A stretch of DNA of 64,000 bases from Comamonadaceae bacterium (GCA_947453965.1 CANGIQ010000014.1:1-64000); one strand, 5' to 3'; counted from the stretch's first letter, positions 36,766 through 46,647 are shown. Made by a program: numbers and translations. The notes: generated by a model from the sequence alone, not told the origin.

Positions 36766-37860
36766 TTACGGCTCGCAGCAATCGTTGATGACTTGCGCCA
36801 CCAGGGCATCGGGGGCGCCACGCACGATGGCGCTGCCGGGTTGGTCGATGAGCACGAATTTGATTTCACCGGCTTCGGCTTTTTTGTCCACGCGCATGTG
36901 GTGCAGGTATTCGTCGGCGCCGAGCTTGGGGCCGACGGTGGGTAGTCCTGCGCGGGCAATGAGGTTGGTGAAGCGCGTGACGAAGGCTTCGTCGACCAGC
37001 CCCAAGCGCTGCGACAGATGCGCGGCCATGACCATGCCGCAACCGACGGCTTCGCCGTGCAGCCATTCACCAAAACCAAGACCCGCTTCAATCGCATGAC
37101 CAAAGGTGTGGCCGAAGTTGAGGATGGCGCGGATGCCGCCTTCGCGTTCGTCTTGGCCCACCACCCAGGCTTTGATTTCGCAGCTGCGTTTGACCGCATG
37201 GGCCAGGGCGCTGGCATCACGGGCCATCAGCGCGTCAAGATTGGCGTCAATCCAATCCAAAAACTGCATGTCAGCAATCGGGCCGTATTTCATGACCTCG
37301 GCCAAGCCCGCGCTCATTTCGCGCTGGGGCAAGGTTTGCAGGGTATCGAGGTCGCACACCACGCGCTGCGGTTGGTAGAACGCGCCGATCATGTTTTTGC
37401 CAATGGGATGGTTGATCGCGGTCTTACCGCCCACCGACGAATCCACCTGGGCCAGCAAGGTGGTGGGCACCTGCACAAAAGGCACGCCGCGCATGTAGCA
37501 GGCCGCCGCAAAGCCGGTCATGTCGCCGACCACGCCGCCGCCCAAGGCAAAGAGCACGGTTTTGCGATCCGCACCTTGGCCCAGCAAGGCGTCAAAAATC
37601 AGGTTCAGCGTGGGCCAGTCCTTGTGGCTCTCGCCATCAGGCAAGACCACGGTGTGCACTTGTTTGTACAGGGGCGCAAGGGCTGCTTGCAAACGCTGGG
37701 CATACATCGGACCCACGGTGTCGTTGGTGACGATGAAGGCGGCTGCCGCTTTGGGCAAATCGGCCCAGGTGCTGGGCGCATCCAACAACTGCTGGCCGAT
37801 CAAGATGTCGTAGCTGCGCTCAGCAAAGTCAATCGACACGCGGGCGGAGGAGGTGGACAT
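36766..37860 (-). CDS. aroB: 3-dehydroquinate synthase AroB
   Basis: AroB converts DAHP to 3-dehydroquinate, step two of the shikimate pathway. The 364-residue product has the NAD-binding [15 protein letters not shown] segment, [21 protein letters not shown] and the metal-binding [11 protein letters not shown]. The ATG at 37860 follows the aroK stop by 20 nt; the aroK-aroB order is standard. Confidence 0.97.
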   Translation of the reverse strand: MSTSSARVSIDFAERSYDILIGQQLLDAPSTWADLPKAAAAFIVTNDTVGPMYAQRLQAALAPLYKQVHTVVLPDGESHKDWPTLNLIFDALLGQGADRKTVLFALGGGVVGDMTGFAAACYMRGVPFVQVPTTLLAQVDSSVGGKTAINHPIGKNMIGAFYQPQRVVCDLDTLQTLPQREMSAGLAEVMKYGPIADMQFLDWIDANLDALMARDASALAHAVKRSCEIKAWVVGQDEREGGIRAILNFGHTFGHAIEAGLGFGEWLHGEAVGCGMVMAAHLSQRLGLVDEAFVTRFTNLIARAGLPTVGPKLGADEYLHHMRVDKKAEAGEIKFVLIDQPGSAIVRGAPDALVAQVINDCCEP

Positions 37861-37880
37861 GGCGGCAGCCTTTGGAAAAA

Positions 37881-38465
37881 TCAAACAGCGGGGGAAGATG
37901 ACGGCGGCGTCGACAACGGCGATATCGGCGCGGGCTTGGGCCCGGTGATCGATTCCAACTGCCCCGCCAACTCGAGTTGCGTCACGATCATGTTGACCAA
38001 GGTCGCCACGGTCGGGCGGCCGGTCTCGATCACATAATGCGCGGCTTCACGGTAAATCGGATCGCGCAATTCAAACAACTCACGCAAACGCCCCAAGGGA
38101 TCAGCCACTTGCAACAACGGGCGGTTTTGGTCGTGGCGCAAGCGGCGAAACACTTCTTCGGGCGTGGAGCGCAAATAAAACACTTGGCCACGCGCATGCA
38201 AGCGTTCACGGTTTTCAGGCCGTAGCACTGAACCACCGCCCGTAGAGAGCACGCCTTTGGCGCGCTGGCTCAGCTCGTCGATCATTTCGGCTTCTACATC
38301 GCGAAAGCGGGCCTCCCCTTCGCGCTCGAAATACTCGCGAATTGAACAACCCAAACGGTTTTCAATCGCATGATCCGAGTCCACGAAAGGGATGTTGAGC
38401 CGTCGGGCCAATTGACGCCCCACGGTGGATTTGCCAGAGCCTGGCAGACCAACCAAAACCAACAA
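37881..38465 (-). CDS. aroK: Shikimate kinase AroK (TTG start)
   Basis: AroK phosphorylates shikimate with ATP. The product of about 194 residues has the P-loop GLPGSGKST (6-14), substrate residues in [26 protein letters not shown] and the lid region [13 protein letters not shown]. There is no in-frame ATG or GTG before the P-loop: the frame offers only tandem TTG codons at 38465 and 38462, with weak AAGAAAG upstream. The C-terminus has a Pro/Ser-rich tail. The gene lies 11 nt after pilQ, a classical pilQ-aroK-aroB linkage. Confidence 0.93.
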   Translation of the reverse strand: MLVLVGLPGSGKSTVGRQLARRLNIPFVDSDHAIENRLGCSIREYFEREGEARFRDVEAEMIDELSQRAKGVLSTGGGSVLRPENRERLHARGQVFYLRSTPEEVFRRLRHDQNRPLLQVADPLGRLRELFELRDPIYREAAHYVIETGRPTVATLVNMIVTQLELAGQLESITGPKPAPISPLSTPPSSSPAV

Positions 38466-38476
38466 TGTGTGCTTTC

Positions 38477-39994
38477 TTAGCGTGCTGATGCACTGTGAGT
38501 CAGCATTTTAGGGGTTATGAACACCAGCAATTCTTGCTTGGCCACCACGCGGCGTTGGTTTTTGAACAAGTGCCCCAACACGGGCAAGTCGCCCAGCAGA
38601 GGGACTTTGTACGTGTCGTCTTGTTCGGTGGTTTCGTAAATACCGCCAATCATCACCGTGCCGCCGTTGTCGACCCGCACTTGGGTGTTGACGTGTTTGG
38701 TGTCAATCGCAAACCCGGCGGGTGTGATTTGCCCGACGCTGTCTTTGTGAATATCCAAATCCAGCACGATGTCGCCCTCTGGCGTGATTTGCGGCGTGAC
38801 CTCCAGTTTGAGGTTGGCTTTGCGAAACGCAATCGCCGTCGCCCCGCTGGCCGCTGCCATTTGGTAAGGCAACTCGGTGCCTTGCTCAATCACCGCCTTG
38901 GCCTGATCGGCCGTGACCACGCGTGGACTCGACACCACCTTGCCTTTGCCATCGGCCTCCAACGCCGAGAGTTCGAGGTTCAGAAATCTGTTTTTGGCAG
39001 CATTGAAAATCGACACCGCAAAACTGGCAGAGTCGAACCCGTTCAAGCTGGCTGCGGGCAGGTTGACGAACTGGCCGCTGGTGTTGAGCGCTTTGTCGGC
39101 GATGTTGAAGTTCGTGGCTTGCAGGGCCGTGGGGTTGGCATTGGCCACCACATTGGCTTGCGTCGTGCCCCACACCGCCTGCCCACCCGCTGGGCCCAGG
39201 CCGCCCAAACGCACGCCCAAGGTTTGGCCAAAGGTGTCGTTGGCTTGCACGATGCGCGCTTCAATCATCACCTGGCGCAAGGGCACATCGATGCGTTGGA
39301 TCATTTGCGCCACTTGGTCCAGCCGCTGCGGGATGTCGGTGACAAACAATTGGTTGGTCCGTGGCTCGGCCATGACGCTGCCACGTGGACTCAGGATACG
39401 TGCTGTCGTGGTCACCATCGGACTTACCGGTCCCGCAGCCAAGCCGCCCAACACAGGTGATGAGTTGCCCCAAGTCGCCGCAGGCAAAGCAACAGAAGGC
39501 GCGCCTGAGCCCTGGATGTAGCCCTGCACATCCACTGCTTTGGCGTAGTTCAGCGCAAAACTGCGCGTTTGCACAGGCTCGAGGTTTTGCAAGGCCAGCA
39601 AGCTTTCAAACGCCAACTTGTCGCGCGCAGCCACTTCGGCACGCGGCGCCACCCAAATCACACGCCCTTGGCGGCGTTGGCTCAAGCCTTTGGCCTGGGC
39701 AATGATGTCGAGCACCTGGTCCCAAGGAACTTGGTGCAAACGCAGGGTGAGAGAGCCGGTGACGCTGTCCGAAGTGACGATATTGAAGCCTGTGAAATCG
39801 GCCAAGATTTGCAAGGCCGTGCGCACCTCGATGTTTTGAAAATTCATCGACAAAGGCTGACCGCTGTACACCGGCGCTGTGTTGGGATTGGGCTCTTGGG
39901 TCTGGCTCCAAGCCGATCCGAGCATGCTCAAACACAACAGCCAAGCGGCCGCCTCACACGCCAGTTCTTTGTTGCGCATAGCCCAACCCCTCAT
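38477..39994 (-). CDS. pilQ: Type IV pilus secretin PilQ, short form
   Basis: PilQ forms the outer-membrane pore for the pilus. The 505-residue product has a signal peptide (about 1-30), an STN/secretin N0 domain (about 38-105, [20 protein letters not shown]), one N1-like domain and the C-terminal secretin domain ([35 protein letters not shown]). The N-terminal AMIN domains present in typical PilQ of about 700 residues are absent. The ATG at 39994 overlaps the pilOP stop (ATGA) and has a GGGGTGAG Shine-Dalgarno. Confidence 0.9.
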   Translation of the reverse strand: MRGWAMRNKELACEAAAWLLCLSMLGSAWSQTQEPNPNTAPVYSGQPLSMNFQNIEVRTALQILADFTGFNIVTSDSVTGSLTLRLHQVPWDQVLDIIAQAKGLSQRRQGRVIWVAPRAEVAARDKLAFESLLALQNLEPVQTRSFALNYAKAVDVQGYIQGSGAPSVALPAATWGNSSPVLGGLAAGPVSPMVTTTARILSPRGSVMAEPRTNQLFVTDIPQRLDQVAQMIQRIDVPLRQVMIEARIVQANDTFGQTLGVRLGGLGPAGGQAVWGTTQANVVANANPTALQATNFNIADKALNTSGQFVNLPAASLNGFDSASFAVSIFNAAKNRFLNLELSALEADGKGKVVSSPRVVTADQAKAVIEQGTELPYQMAAASGATAIAFRKANLKLEVTPQITPEGDIVLDLDIHKDSVGQITPAGFAIDTKHVNTQVRVDNGGTVMIGGIYETTEQDDTYKVPLLGDLPVLGHLFKNQRRVVAKQELLVFITPKMLTHSASAR

Positions 39995-41040
39995 GGACTC
40001 ACCCCCTCGAACGGCAACGCCACCTGACGCGCGGACCACACACCCTCCGGGTTGCGCACCAACTCACGCAGGTGCACGTGTTCAGGCGTGACGGTGGAGA
40101 CACGTCCCCAGTCTTGGCCCAAATAATTACCAACGCCCACGCGGTACACGGTATCGCCCAAACGTGATGTGGTTTTGTTGCTGCCACTGGCGTCTTCACG
40201 CACCTGCACCAAGGCCTGTACGCCCGTACCTTGCGACACCCAGCCCACATAACGCAAACGCTCACGTGCAAAAGCCTCTAGCGGTTCGCGCATACGGCGC
40301 CTTTCTGGGGCCACCCAGGTTTTAAAACTGGGATGCTGCTGCGCATGATGCATTTGAAGCTGAGCCCAGTCATCGGCGCTAAACGGGTCGTGTCGCGCTT
40401 CATGATGGGGCGCACCCTCCGTTGGATGGAGCCCCCCTGCCAAGGCCCAGTCTTGGTCTAGCGGTGCTGAGCGTTGCGGCAACAACAGCTTGAGCTGAAC
40501 CACCACCGCATCAGCCGCTGCGACCTTGACCTCCAAAGACGACACCGTCGCAGCAGGTGCCCAGGTGGGCCACTGCGCCCACCAATTCAACCAAGCTTTG
40601 CCTGGGCCTTGCACCTGTATATGCAGGGGCAGATACTGCAAAGACAAGGCGTGCAAAGCTGCGGGCTGTTGCAGCGCCTCAAACGACAGGTGAGACACCT
40701 GCAACTGGTGTGTGTGCGCAGACGCCATCAAACCACGCGTGACAACCTCGGCCTGACCTGCACCGTTCGGCAACTTGGCGAGAGAAAGTGTTGCTTGCGT
40801 CAGTTGTTTTTGGAGGTATGCCGTGCGTTGCTGGTAACTGCGTGTGTCCTCTTGTTGTTGCGCTATTTTTTCAGCCAACGCCTGTACATCGGCCCAGGTT
40901 TGCCAACGGTCCAGCCACCAAGGACTGGCCGCACACATGCCCACACACACAGCCACACACCACCATGCCCGTTGCGCCGGTATAGGCCATTGCCAAGGGT
41001 GACGCCAGTCGAGCGATAAGAATGAATGCAGCGTCATCAT
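39991..41040 (-). CDS. PilO-PilP fusion protein
   Basis: The 349-residue product looks like two pilus alignment proteins in one chain. Residues 1-190 have a membrane helix (about 25-40), a coiled coil (about 45-90) and a PilO-like ferredoxin-fold region (VSHLSFEAL, LHIQVQGPGKAWLNWWAQ). Residues from about 218 match PilP: DPF, RRRMREPLEAF, YVGWVSQGTGVQALVQV, YRVGVGNYLGQDWGRV. PilP is normally a separate lipoprotein; here the lipobox is lost. The gene overlaps pilMN and pilQ, so the unit is translationally coupled. Confidence 0.8.
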   Translation of the reverse strand: MMTLHSFLSLDWRHPWQWPIPAQRAWWCVAVCVGMCAASPWWLDRWQTWADVQALAEKIAQQQEDTRSYQQRTAYLQKQLTQATLSLAKLPNGAGQAEVVTRGLMASAHTHQLQVSHLSFEALQQPAALHALSLQYLPLHIQVQGPGKAWLNWWAQWPTWAPAATVSSLEVKVAAADAVVVQLKLLLPQRSAPLDQDWALAGGLHPTEGAPHHEARHDPFSADDWAQLQMHHAQQHPSFKTWVAPERRRMREPLEAFARERLRYVGWVSQGTGVQALVQVREDASGSNKTTSRLGDTVYRVGVGNYLGQDWGRVSTVTPEHVHLRELVRNPEGVWSARQVALPFEGVSP

Positions 41041-42248
41041 CCACTGACTTTCAAATCAGCTTCAATGCGAAATTGCCAGGTGGACGCCATGCGCGTTGAG
41101 GCGCCGTGGCTGAGCTGCAAACGCTGCGCACGCGGCGCGTGAGTCCAAATATCCAAAGCCGTGAGCGCTTGCAGCAGCTGATGCACATGGGCCGACGACA
41201 AGGCCTCGCCCTGCACCACCCAATGCCCCTCGTGCTGCTGCACCTCGGACACCCAAACGCCATGCGCTTGCTGCGCCAACACACGGCCCCACTGCGCCGT
41301 CTGGTGTTGCAACGCCGTTTGAGCGTGCCACCACTGGGTCAGGGCTTGGGTTTGCTGCACTTGGGTGCGAAGTGCCAACTCTTGTTGCTTGGCGGCATCC
41401 AACGCACGCTGACTCGCCGCCACATCCACGCCATCGGTAGGCGGCTGCAACCATGCGGCCCATCCTGACACCCCCACACAAGCCAGCAAAGCCCCGGCAC
41501 TGGCCGCAGCCGCCGTGCGTGCCCACCAAGCACGACGGGTCTGAAGCGCTTGTTGGGCACGGCTGGGTGAAAAGCGCAAACCGGCGTCAGCCCAACTACC
41601 GAGCGCCAAACCGAAGGCCGCATCACATTGCAAACCCACTGCCACACTGGCCGCGGGCAATGCTGCCAGCAGATCGTTCTGTTGCGTGCGTTGCACCGCA
41701 TCAGCGTGAGGCTCAATCGCCCACACGGGCACACCGGCTGTGCGCGCCATCTGCTCCAGCACCTGGACATGCGCTTGTGCGACGACGCCTACCCGGTAAC
41801 GTTGCACAGCAGAGGGTGGCTCTTGTGTCGATGCCACATCCACCCGCGCGTAGGCCACACACATCTGCGACAAACCCGGAAGATGCAAGGCCTCCAACTC
41901 GGCCATGAGCTGAAAGTGCAAATCGTCGCCGTTCAGCACCTGGGGAAGGCCTATCGTGTAGGTGCTCACCCAAGCGTCGTTCACAGACATGCAGATGCCA
42001 TCAATGGAATGATCTTGCCCCCGCAAGAAGGCGCGCAGCCACTGCCCGAAAGCTTGACCATCCCATGCCGCTGTCACGCCAGCCTGCAAATCAGCGGGGA
42101 TATCCAACTGCTCGGCACAGCACAAGGTATCTGGCGCCATCGAGGAACCCGCCAAGACCACCCAATCCATGCCATCAGGACGCAACACACAACCGGCCAC
42201 GGTACGTCGCGTCTGACGCCAAGGTCTGAGCCATGAAGGAAAGCGCAT
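41037..42248 (-). CDS. PilM-PilN fusion protein
   Basis: The 403-residue product starts with a PilM-like cytoplasmic domain (about 1-235; SVNDAWVSTYTIGLP, QYRVGVVAQAHVQVLEQMA-like region, VPVWAIEPHADAVQR, VAVGLQCDAAFGLALGS), although the usual N-terminal GIDIG nucleotide-binding motif is replaced by AGCVLRPDG. It continues into a membrane helix (about 245-267), a coiled coil (270-320) and a PilN-like periplasmic domain. PilM normally binds the N-terminus of PilN; here they appear covalently joined. AAGGAG precedes the ATG. Identification rests on order and fold, not strong motifs. Confidence 0.7.
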   Translation of the reverse strand: MRFPSWLRPWRQTRRTVAGCVLRPDGMDWVVLAGSSMAPDTLCCAEQLDIPADLQAGVTAAWDGQAFGQWLRAFLRGQDHSIDGICMSVNDAWVSTYTIGLPQVLNGDDLHFQLMAELEALHLPGLSQMCVAYARVDVASTQEPPSAVQRYRVGVVAQAHVQVLEQMARTAGVPVWAIEPHADAVQRTQQNDLLAALPAASVAVGLQCDAAFGLALGSWADAGLRFSPSRAQQALQTRRAWWARTAAAASAGALLACVGVSGWAAWLQPPTDGVDVAASQRALDAAKQQELALRTQVQQTQALTQWWHAQTALQHQTAQWGRVLAQQAHGVWVSEVQQHEGHWVVQGEALSSAHVHQLLQALTALDIWTHAPRAQRLQLSHGASTRMASTWQFRIEADLKVSG

Positions 42249-42345
42249 ATCGACTCCTTACACAAAGGGTCTGTCGTTTTTAGCGCGCACGCCTTATACC
42301 GCGGGCGTGCTTGACTTGGGGATTTTGTGATTCAGGCGTGGTTTT

Positions 42346-42351
42346 TATAAT
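42346..42351 (+). promoter_or_regulatory. -10 box (TATAAT) immediately upstream of PBP1a
   Basis: A consensus TATAAT ends 11 nt before the ATG of the PBP1a gene; a weak -35 (TTTGTG) lies 16 nt upstream. The predicted start would leave a leader of 3-6 nt, with no Shine-Dalgarno sequence. Confidence 0.55.
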
Positions 42352-42362
42352 GCCTCTTACTT

Positions 42363-44732
42363 ATGGCGACCAACCCCACCCCCGACCGTTCGAAAGAACA
42401 AGCCGCTGCCCCCGCAGCCCCGCGCTCTTTGGTGAGCCATCTCTTGATGTGGGCCTTCGGCATTGCAGCCGCCGGCGCCCTGATCGTGGCCTTGTTGGTG
42501 GGGGTCGCGCTGGCGATGGCCTACCCGCAATTGCCCGATGTGTCGGACTTGTCCGATTACCGCCCCAAACTGTCGATGCGGGTGTATTCGGTGGAAGGCA
42601 CGCAAATTGGTGAGTTCGGTGAAGAGCGTCGCAACCTGATGCCCTTCAAGGAAATCCCCAAGGTCATGAAAGACGCGGTGCTGGCCATCGAGGATGCACG
42701 GTTTTACCAACACGGCGGGGTCGACTACATCGGCCTGATGCGTGCGAGCTTGGCCAACTTAGGCCGCGCCAAGAGCCAAGGCGCATCGACTATCACCATG
42801 CAGGTGGCGCGCAATGTGTATTTGTCGTCCGAGAAAACTTTCACCCGCAAGATTTACGAAATCTTGCTGACGACCAAGCTCGAGCACATGCTCACCAAGG
42901 ATCAGATTTTTGAGATCTACCTGAACCAAATTTATTTGGGCAACCGTGCCTACGGTTTTGCGGCGGCCTCCGAGGCTTACTTTGGCAAGCCGCTGAAAAA
43001 CATCAGCATTGCCGAAGCTGCCATGCTGGCCGGCTTGCCCAAAGCCCCATCTTCCTACAACCCCATTGCCAACCCCAAGCGGGCGCGCTCACGCCAGCTC
43101 TACATCATTGAGCGCATGGAAGAGCACGGCTTCATCACCAAAGCCGAGGCCGCAGCCGCCAAGCAAGAAGAGCTCAAGATCCGTACCGCCATGAGCAGCC
43201 TCAACACCCACGCCGACTATGTGGCCGAGATGGCACGCCAGCTCATGTTCGCCCAATACGGCCCCGAGATTTACACCCGTGGCCTGAACGTTTACACCAC
43301 CATCCGCGCCAGCGACCAACAAGCGGCTTACTTCGCTTTGCGCCGCGGCATCATGGACTACGAGCGCCGCCAGCATTACCGTGGCCCCGAAAAGTTCATC
43401 AACTTACCGACCAACCCCGCCGAGCAAGAAGACGCGATTGACGACGCCTTGATTGAACAAGGCGACAAAGGCGATTTGTTGGCGGCTGTGGTGATTGAGG
43501 CCACGCCCAAAAAAGTACGCGCTGTGCGCCAAAACAGTGAGATCTTGGAAATCACCGGCGAAGGCTTGCAACCCGTGCAATCGGGTTTGTCAGACAAAGC
43601 ACCGCCGAATATTCGCTTGCGCCCTGGCGCTTTGATTCGCGTCACCAAAACCGTCAAAGGCGCATGGGAAATCACCCAACTGCCCGAAGTGGAAGGTGCG
43701 TTTGTGTCGGTCGACCCACGCGATGGGGCCATTCACGCCTTGGTCGGCGGCTTTGACTTTGACAAAAACAAGTTCAACCACGTGACCCAAGCTTGGCGCC
43801 AGCCAGGTTCGAGCTTCAAGCCCTTTATTTATTCGGCGGCGCTTGAAAAAGGCTTCACGCCCATGACAGTGGTCAACGATGCGCCGCTGTTCTTTGACGC
43901 CAGCGTCACCGGCGGCCAACCGTGGGAACCTAAAAACTACGACGGCACCTTTGAAGGCCCGATGACTTTGCGCAGAGGTTTGGCCAAATCGAAAAACATG
44001 ATTTCGATTCGCGTGCTGCAATCGGTCGGCGCGCAAAACGCACAAGAATGGATTTCCCACTTTGGGTTTGACCCCGAAAAACACCCGCCCTACCTGACGA
44101 TGGCCCTGGGTGCAGGCTCGGTCACGCCCATGCAAATGGCGGCGGGCTATTCGGTGTTTGCCAACGGCGGCTACCGCATCAATCCCTACCTGATCACCAA
44201 AGTCACCGATCAAATGGGCAAGGTCTTGTCTGAGTTTGCGCCACCAGCACTGGACGAATCGGCACGTGCTATCGATGCACGCAATGCCTTTGTGATGACC
44301 AGCTTGCTGCAAGAAGTCACGCGCTCCGGTACGGCAGCACGCGCATCAGCCACCTTGAAACGCTCGGACATTTACGGCAAAACAGGTACCACCAACGATT
44401 CGATGGACGCCTGGTTTGCGGGCTACCACCCGACCCTCACCGCCGTCACTTGGATTGGTTACGACACCCCACGCAAACTGGGCGACCGCGAAACCGGCGG
44501 TGGCTTGAGCTTGCCGGTGTGGATCAGCTACATGCAACACGCGCTGCAAAACGTGCCGATTGCTGAACCTGCTGTGCCGCCCGGCGTGAGCCATGACAGC
44601 GGCGACTGGACCTACACCGAATTCAGCAGAGGCGGCGGGGTCAGCAGTTTGGGGGTCGATGGCAAGTCCGGTAACAGCGAACTGCCCGCCAGCGACGAGA
44701 AGAAACGCATTCTCGATTTGTTCAAAAACTAA
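42363..44732 (+). CDS. mrcA: Penicillin-binding protein 1A
   Basis: PBP1a is a bifunctional peptidoglycan glycosyltransferase and transpeptidase. The 789-residue product has a short cytoplasmic Pro/Ala-rich tail, a membrane helix (about 31-53), a GT51 domain with catalytic E110 (AIEDARFYQHGG) and GASTITMQVARN, an OB-like insertion, and a transpeptidase domain with SSFK (serine 483), SKN (KSKNMIS) and KTGTT (K673). It is divergent from the pil operon, the usual neighbourhood for mrcA. Confidence 0.97.
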   Translation: MATNPTPDRSKEQAAAPAAPRSLVSHLLMWAFGIAAAGALIVALLVGVALAMAYPQLPDVSDLSDYRPKLSMRVYSVEGTQIGEFGEERRNLMPFKEIPKVMKDAVLAIEDARFYQHGGVDYIGLMRASLANLGRAKSQGASTITMQVARNVYLSSEKTFTRKIYEILLTTKLEHMLTKDQIFEIYLNQIYLGNRAYGFAAASEAYFGKPLKNISIAEAAMLAGLPKAPSSYNPIANPKRARSRQLYIIERMEEHGFITKAEAAAAKQEELKIRTAMSSLNTHADYVAEMARQLMFAQYGPEIYTRGLNVYTTIRASDQQAAYFALRRGIMDYERRQHYRGPEKFINLPTNPAEQEDAIDDALIEQGDKGDLLAAVVIEATPKKVRAVRQNSEILEITGEGLQPVQSGLSDKAPPNIRLRPGALIRVTKTVKGAWEITQLPEVEGAFVSVDPRDGAIHALVGGFDFDKNKFNHVTQAWRQPGSSFKPFIYSAALEKGFTPMTVVNDAPLFFDASVTGGQPWEPKNYDGTFEGPMTLRRGLAKSKNMISIRVLQSVGAQNAQEWISHFGFDPEKHPPYLTMALGAGSVTPMQMAAGYSVFANGGYRINPYLITKVTDQMGKVLSEFAPPALDESARAIDARNAFVMTSLLQEVTRSGTAARASATLKRSDIYGKTGTTNDSMDAWFAGYHPTLTAVTWIGYDTPRKLGDRETGGGLSLPVWISYMQHALQNVPIAEPAVPPGVSHDSGDWTYTEFSRGGGVSSLGVDGKSGNSELPASDEKKRILDLFKN

Positions 44733-44748
44733 ATACGCCCAACGCGCT

Positions 44749-45078
44749 TCAGGCCGTGAAATGCAGCGCCAGCCCCGTTTGGGTGCTGGCGTCTTGGCTC
44801 AGTCGGGCAAAAAATTCGCCTTGCCCTTTGGTGTCGGCCCATTGCTGACCGTCAAACTTGAAGTGGTAGCCGCCTGAGCGCGCTGCCAACCACACCTCAT
44901 GCAGGGGCTTTTGCAGGTTGATGATGATCTGGCTTTTGTTCTCAAACGTCAGCGTGATCATGCCGCCCACGCGCTGGTTGTCGATGTCGGCCTCGCCATC
45001 GTCATTGATGCGGTCGCAGGCCAGTTCAACGGCTTTGAGCAGAAGTTCTGCGCGGTCTAAGAATTCGAGATCGGTCAT
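44749..45078 (-). CDS. cyaY: Frataxin-like iron protein CyaY
   Basis: CyaY binds iron and modulates Fe-S cluster assembly by IscS. The 109-residue product has the acidic first helix ([19 protein letters not shown]), the [25 protein letters not shown] strand region (seen in parts) and [17 protein letters not shown]. The ATG at 45078 fits the family; upstream in-frame Met codons overlap the lptM start. It is convergent with PBP1a. Confidence 0.93.
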   Translation of the reverse strand: MTDLEFLDRAELLLKAVELACDRINDDGEADIDNQRVGGMITLTFENKSQIIINLQKPLHEVWLAARSGGYHFKFDGQQWADTKGQGEFFARLSQDASTQTGLALHFTA

Positions 45079-45091
45079 TACAATTTGCGCC

Positions 45092-45346
45092 ATGGGTATT
45101 GAGCAAAAGATTCTAGTCAGGGCCAGTGCCCTTGGTGCCAGTGTGGCAACCTGCATCGTCGTGCTGTTGAGCGCTTGCGGTCAAAAAGGCGCGCTCTATA
45201 TGCCCAATGACCCCGAGTTCAAACAGCGCGCCACTTTGCCCGAGATCGTGCGTCGCCAATTGCCTGATTTGCCCGGCACGGCCAACGCGCCTGCCACCCC
45301 ACCCGCCAGCGCAGCCTCTGCACCTGTGGCGCCTGCGGGTCGTTAA
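45092..45346 (+). CDS. lptM: LPS assembly lipoprotein LptM (YifL-like)
   Basis: The 84-residue lipoprotein has a signal peptide ending in the lipobox LSAC (C29), followed by GQKGALYMP, the hallmark of LptM, which helps LptD mature in the LPS export machine. The remainder is Pro/Ala-rich. The ATG is 13 nt from the divergent cyaY ATG. A TACAAT box ends 7 nt before the start, and no Shine-Dalgarno is visible. The cyaY-lptM-lysA arrangement is conserved in proteobacteria. Confidence 0.9.
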   Translation: MGIEQKILVRASALGASVATCIVVLLSACGQKGALYMPNDPEFKQRATLPEIVRRQLPDLPGTANAPATPPASAASAPVAPAGR

Positions 45347-45369
45347 TTCTTTTTTTCACGAGCCGTCTG

Positions 45370-46647
45370 ATGACACATTCCACGCTTGCCGGTGCGCCCT
45401 TCGTCGCCACACAGAACAACGCTTTGTATTTGGAAGGCGTTGAGCTCGCCGCCTTGGCCCGCACGCATGGCACGCCCTTGTTTGTGTACTCCAAAGCCGC
45501 CATGCTGTCGGCCTTGGCCGCCTACCAACGCGGCTTTGCAGGCCGCAATGCGCGCATTTGCTACGCCATGAAGGCCAATTCCTCCTTGGCTGTTTTGCAG
45601 GTCTTTGCGCAAGCCGGTTGCGGCTTTGACATCGTGTCTGGCGGCGAGTTGCAGCGCGTGATCGTCGCAGGTGGCGATGCCGCCAAAGTCATCTTCTCTG
45701 GCGTGGGAAAAACACGCACTGAAATGCGCCAAGCCTTGGAAGCGGGCATTGCCTGCTTCAACGTCGAAAGCGAAGCCGAGCTCGAGGTGCTGAGCGAGGT
45801 GGCGCAAAGCATGGGCCAACGCGCACCGGTGAGCATTCGCGTCAATCCCAACGTCGATGCCAAAACACACCCCTATATTTCAACGGGCCTCAAGGGCAAC
45901 AAGTTTGGCGTTGCCCACGAGCGCGCCCTGCAAACCTACCAACGGGCGGCCAGCCTGCCCGGCCTGGAAGTGCGGGGCATTGACTGCCACATCGGCTCGC
46001 AAATCACCGAGTCCACGCCCTACCTCGATGCCATGGACCGCGTGCTCGACTTGGTACAGGCCATTGAAGCGGCGGGCATCGAGATTCATCACATCGACTT
46101 TGGCGGTGGCCTAGGCATCAACTACAACGGCGACACGCCCCCTGCAGCCGATGCCTTGTGGGCACAGCTGCTGGCCAAATTGGACGCGCGTGGTTATGGC
46201 CAGCGTCAGCTGATGATTGAACCAGGCCGCTCCTTGGTGGGCAATGCGGGTGTGTGTTTGACCGAGGTGCTGTACTTGAAGCCCGGTGAGCAAAAGAATT
46301 TCTGCATCGTTGATGCGGCCATGAACGATTTGCCGCGCCCTGCCATGTACGAGGCGTTTCACCAAATCGTGCCACTGGCGCAGCGCAGTGGCGAGGCCGT
46401 GACCTATGACGTGGTGGGCCCCATTTGCGAAAGCGGTGACTGGTTGGGCCGTGACCGTTCTTTGATCGTGCAAACAGGCGACGTGTTGGCCGTTTTATCG
46501 ACCGGGGCCTACTGCATGGCCATGGCCAGCAACTACAACACGCGGGGACGCGCGGCTGAAATTTTGGTCGATGGTGACAAGGCGCACGTGATTCGCCGTC
46601 GCGAAAGCTTCGCCGATCAAATCGCCTGCGAAGCTCTGGTGCGCTGA
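45370..46647 (+). CDS. lysA: Diaminopimelate decarboxylase LysA
   Basis: LysA decarboxylates meso-DAP to lysine with PLP. The 425-residue product has the PLP lysine K68 (YAMKANSSLAVL), the HIGSQITE segment, the glycine-rich DFGGGLGI, EPGRSLVGNAG, and the second-subunit cysteine motif CESGDWLG. It follows lptM by 23 nt. Its 3' end overlaps the convergent msrQ gene by 31 nt. Confidence 0.97.
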   Translation: MTHSTLAGAPFVATQNNALYLEGVELAALARTHGTPLFVYSKAAMLSALAAYQRGFAGRNARICYAMKANSSLAVLQVFAQAGCGFDIVSGGELQRVIVAGGDAAKVIFSGVGKTRTEMRQALEAGIACFNVESEAELEVLSEVAQSMGQRAPVSIRVNPNVDAKTHPYISTGLKGNKFGVAHERALQTYQRAASLPGLEVRGIDCHIGSQITESTPYLDAMDRVLDLVQAIEAAGIEIHHIDFGGGLGINYNGDTPPAADALWAQLLAKLDARGYGQRQLMIEPGRSLVGNAGVCLTEVLYLKPGEQKNFCIVDAAMNDLPRPAMYEAFHQIVPLAQRSGEAVTYDVVGPICESGDWLGRDRSLIVQTGDVLAVLSTGAYCMAMASNYNTRGRAAEILVDGDKAHVIRRRESFADQIACEALVR

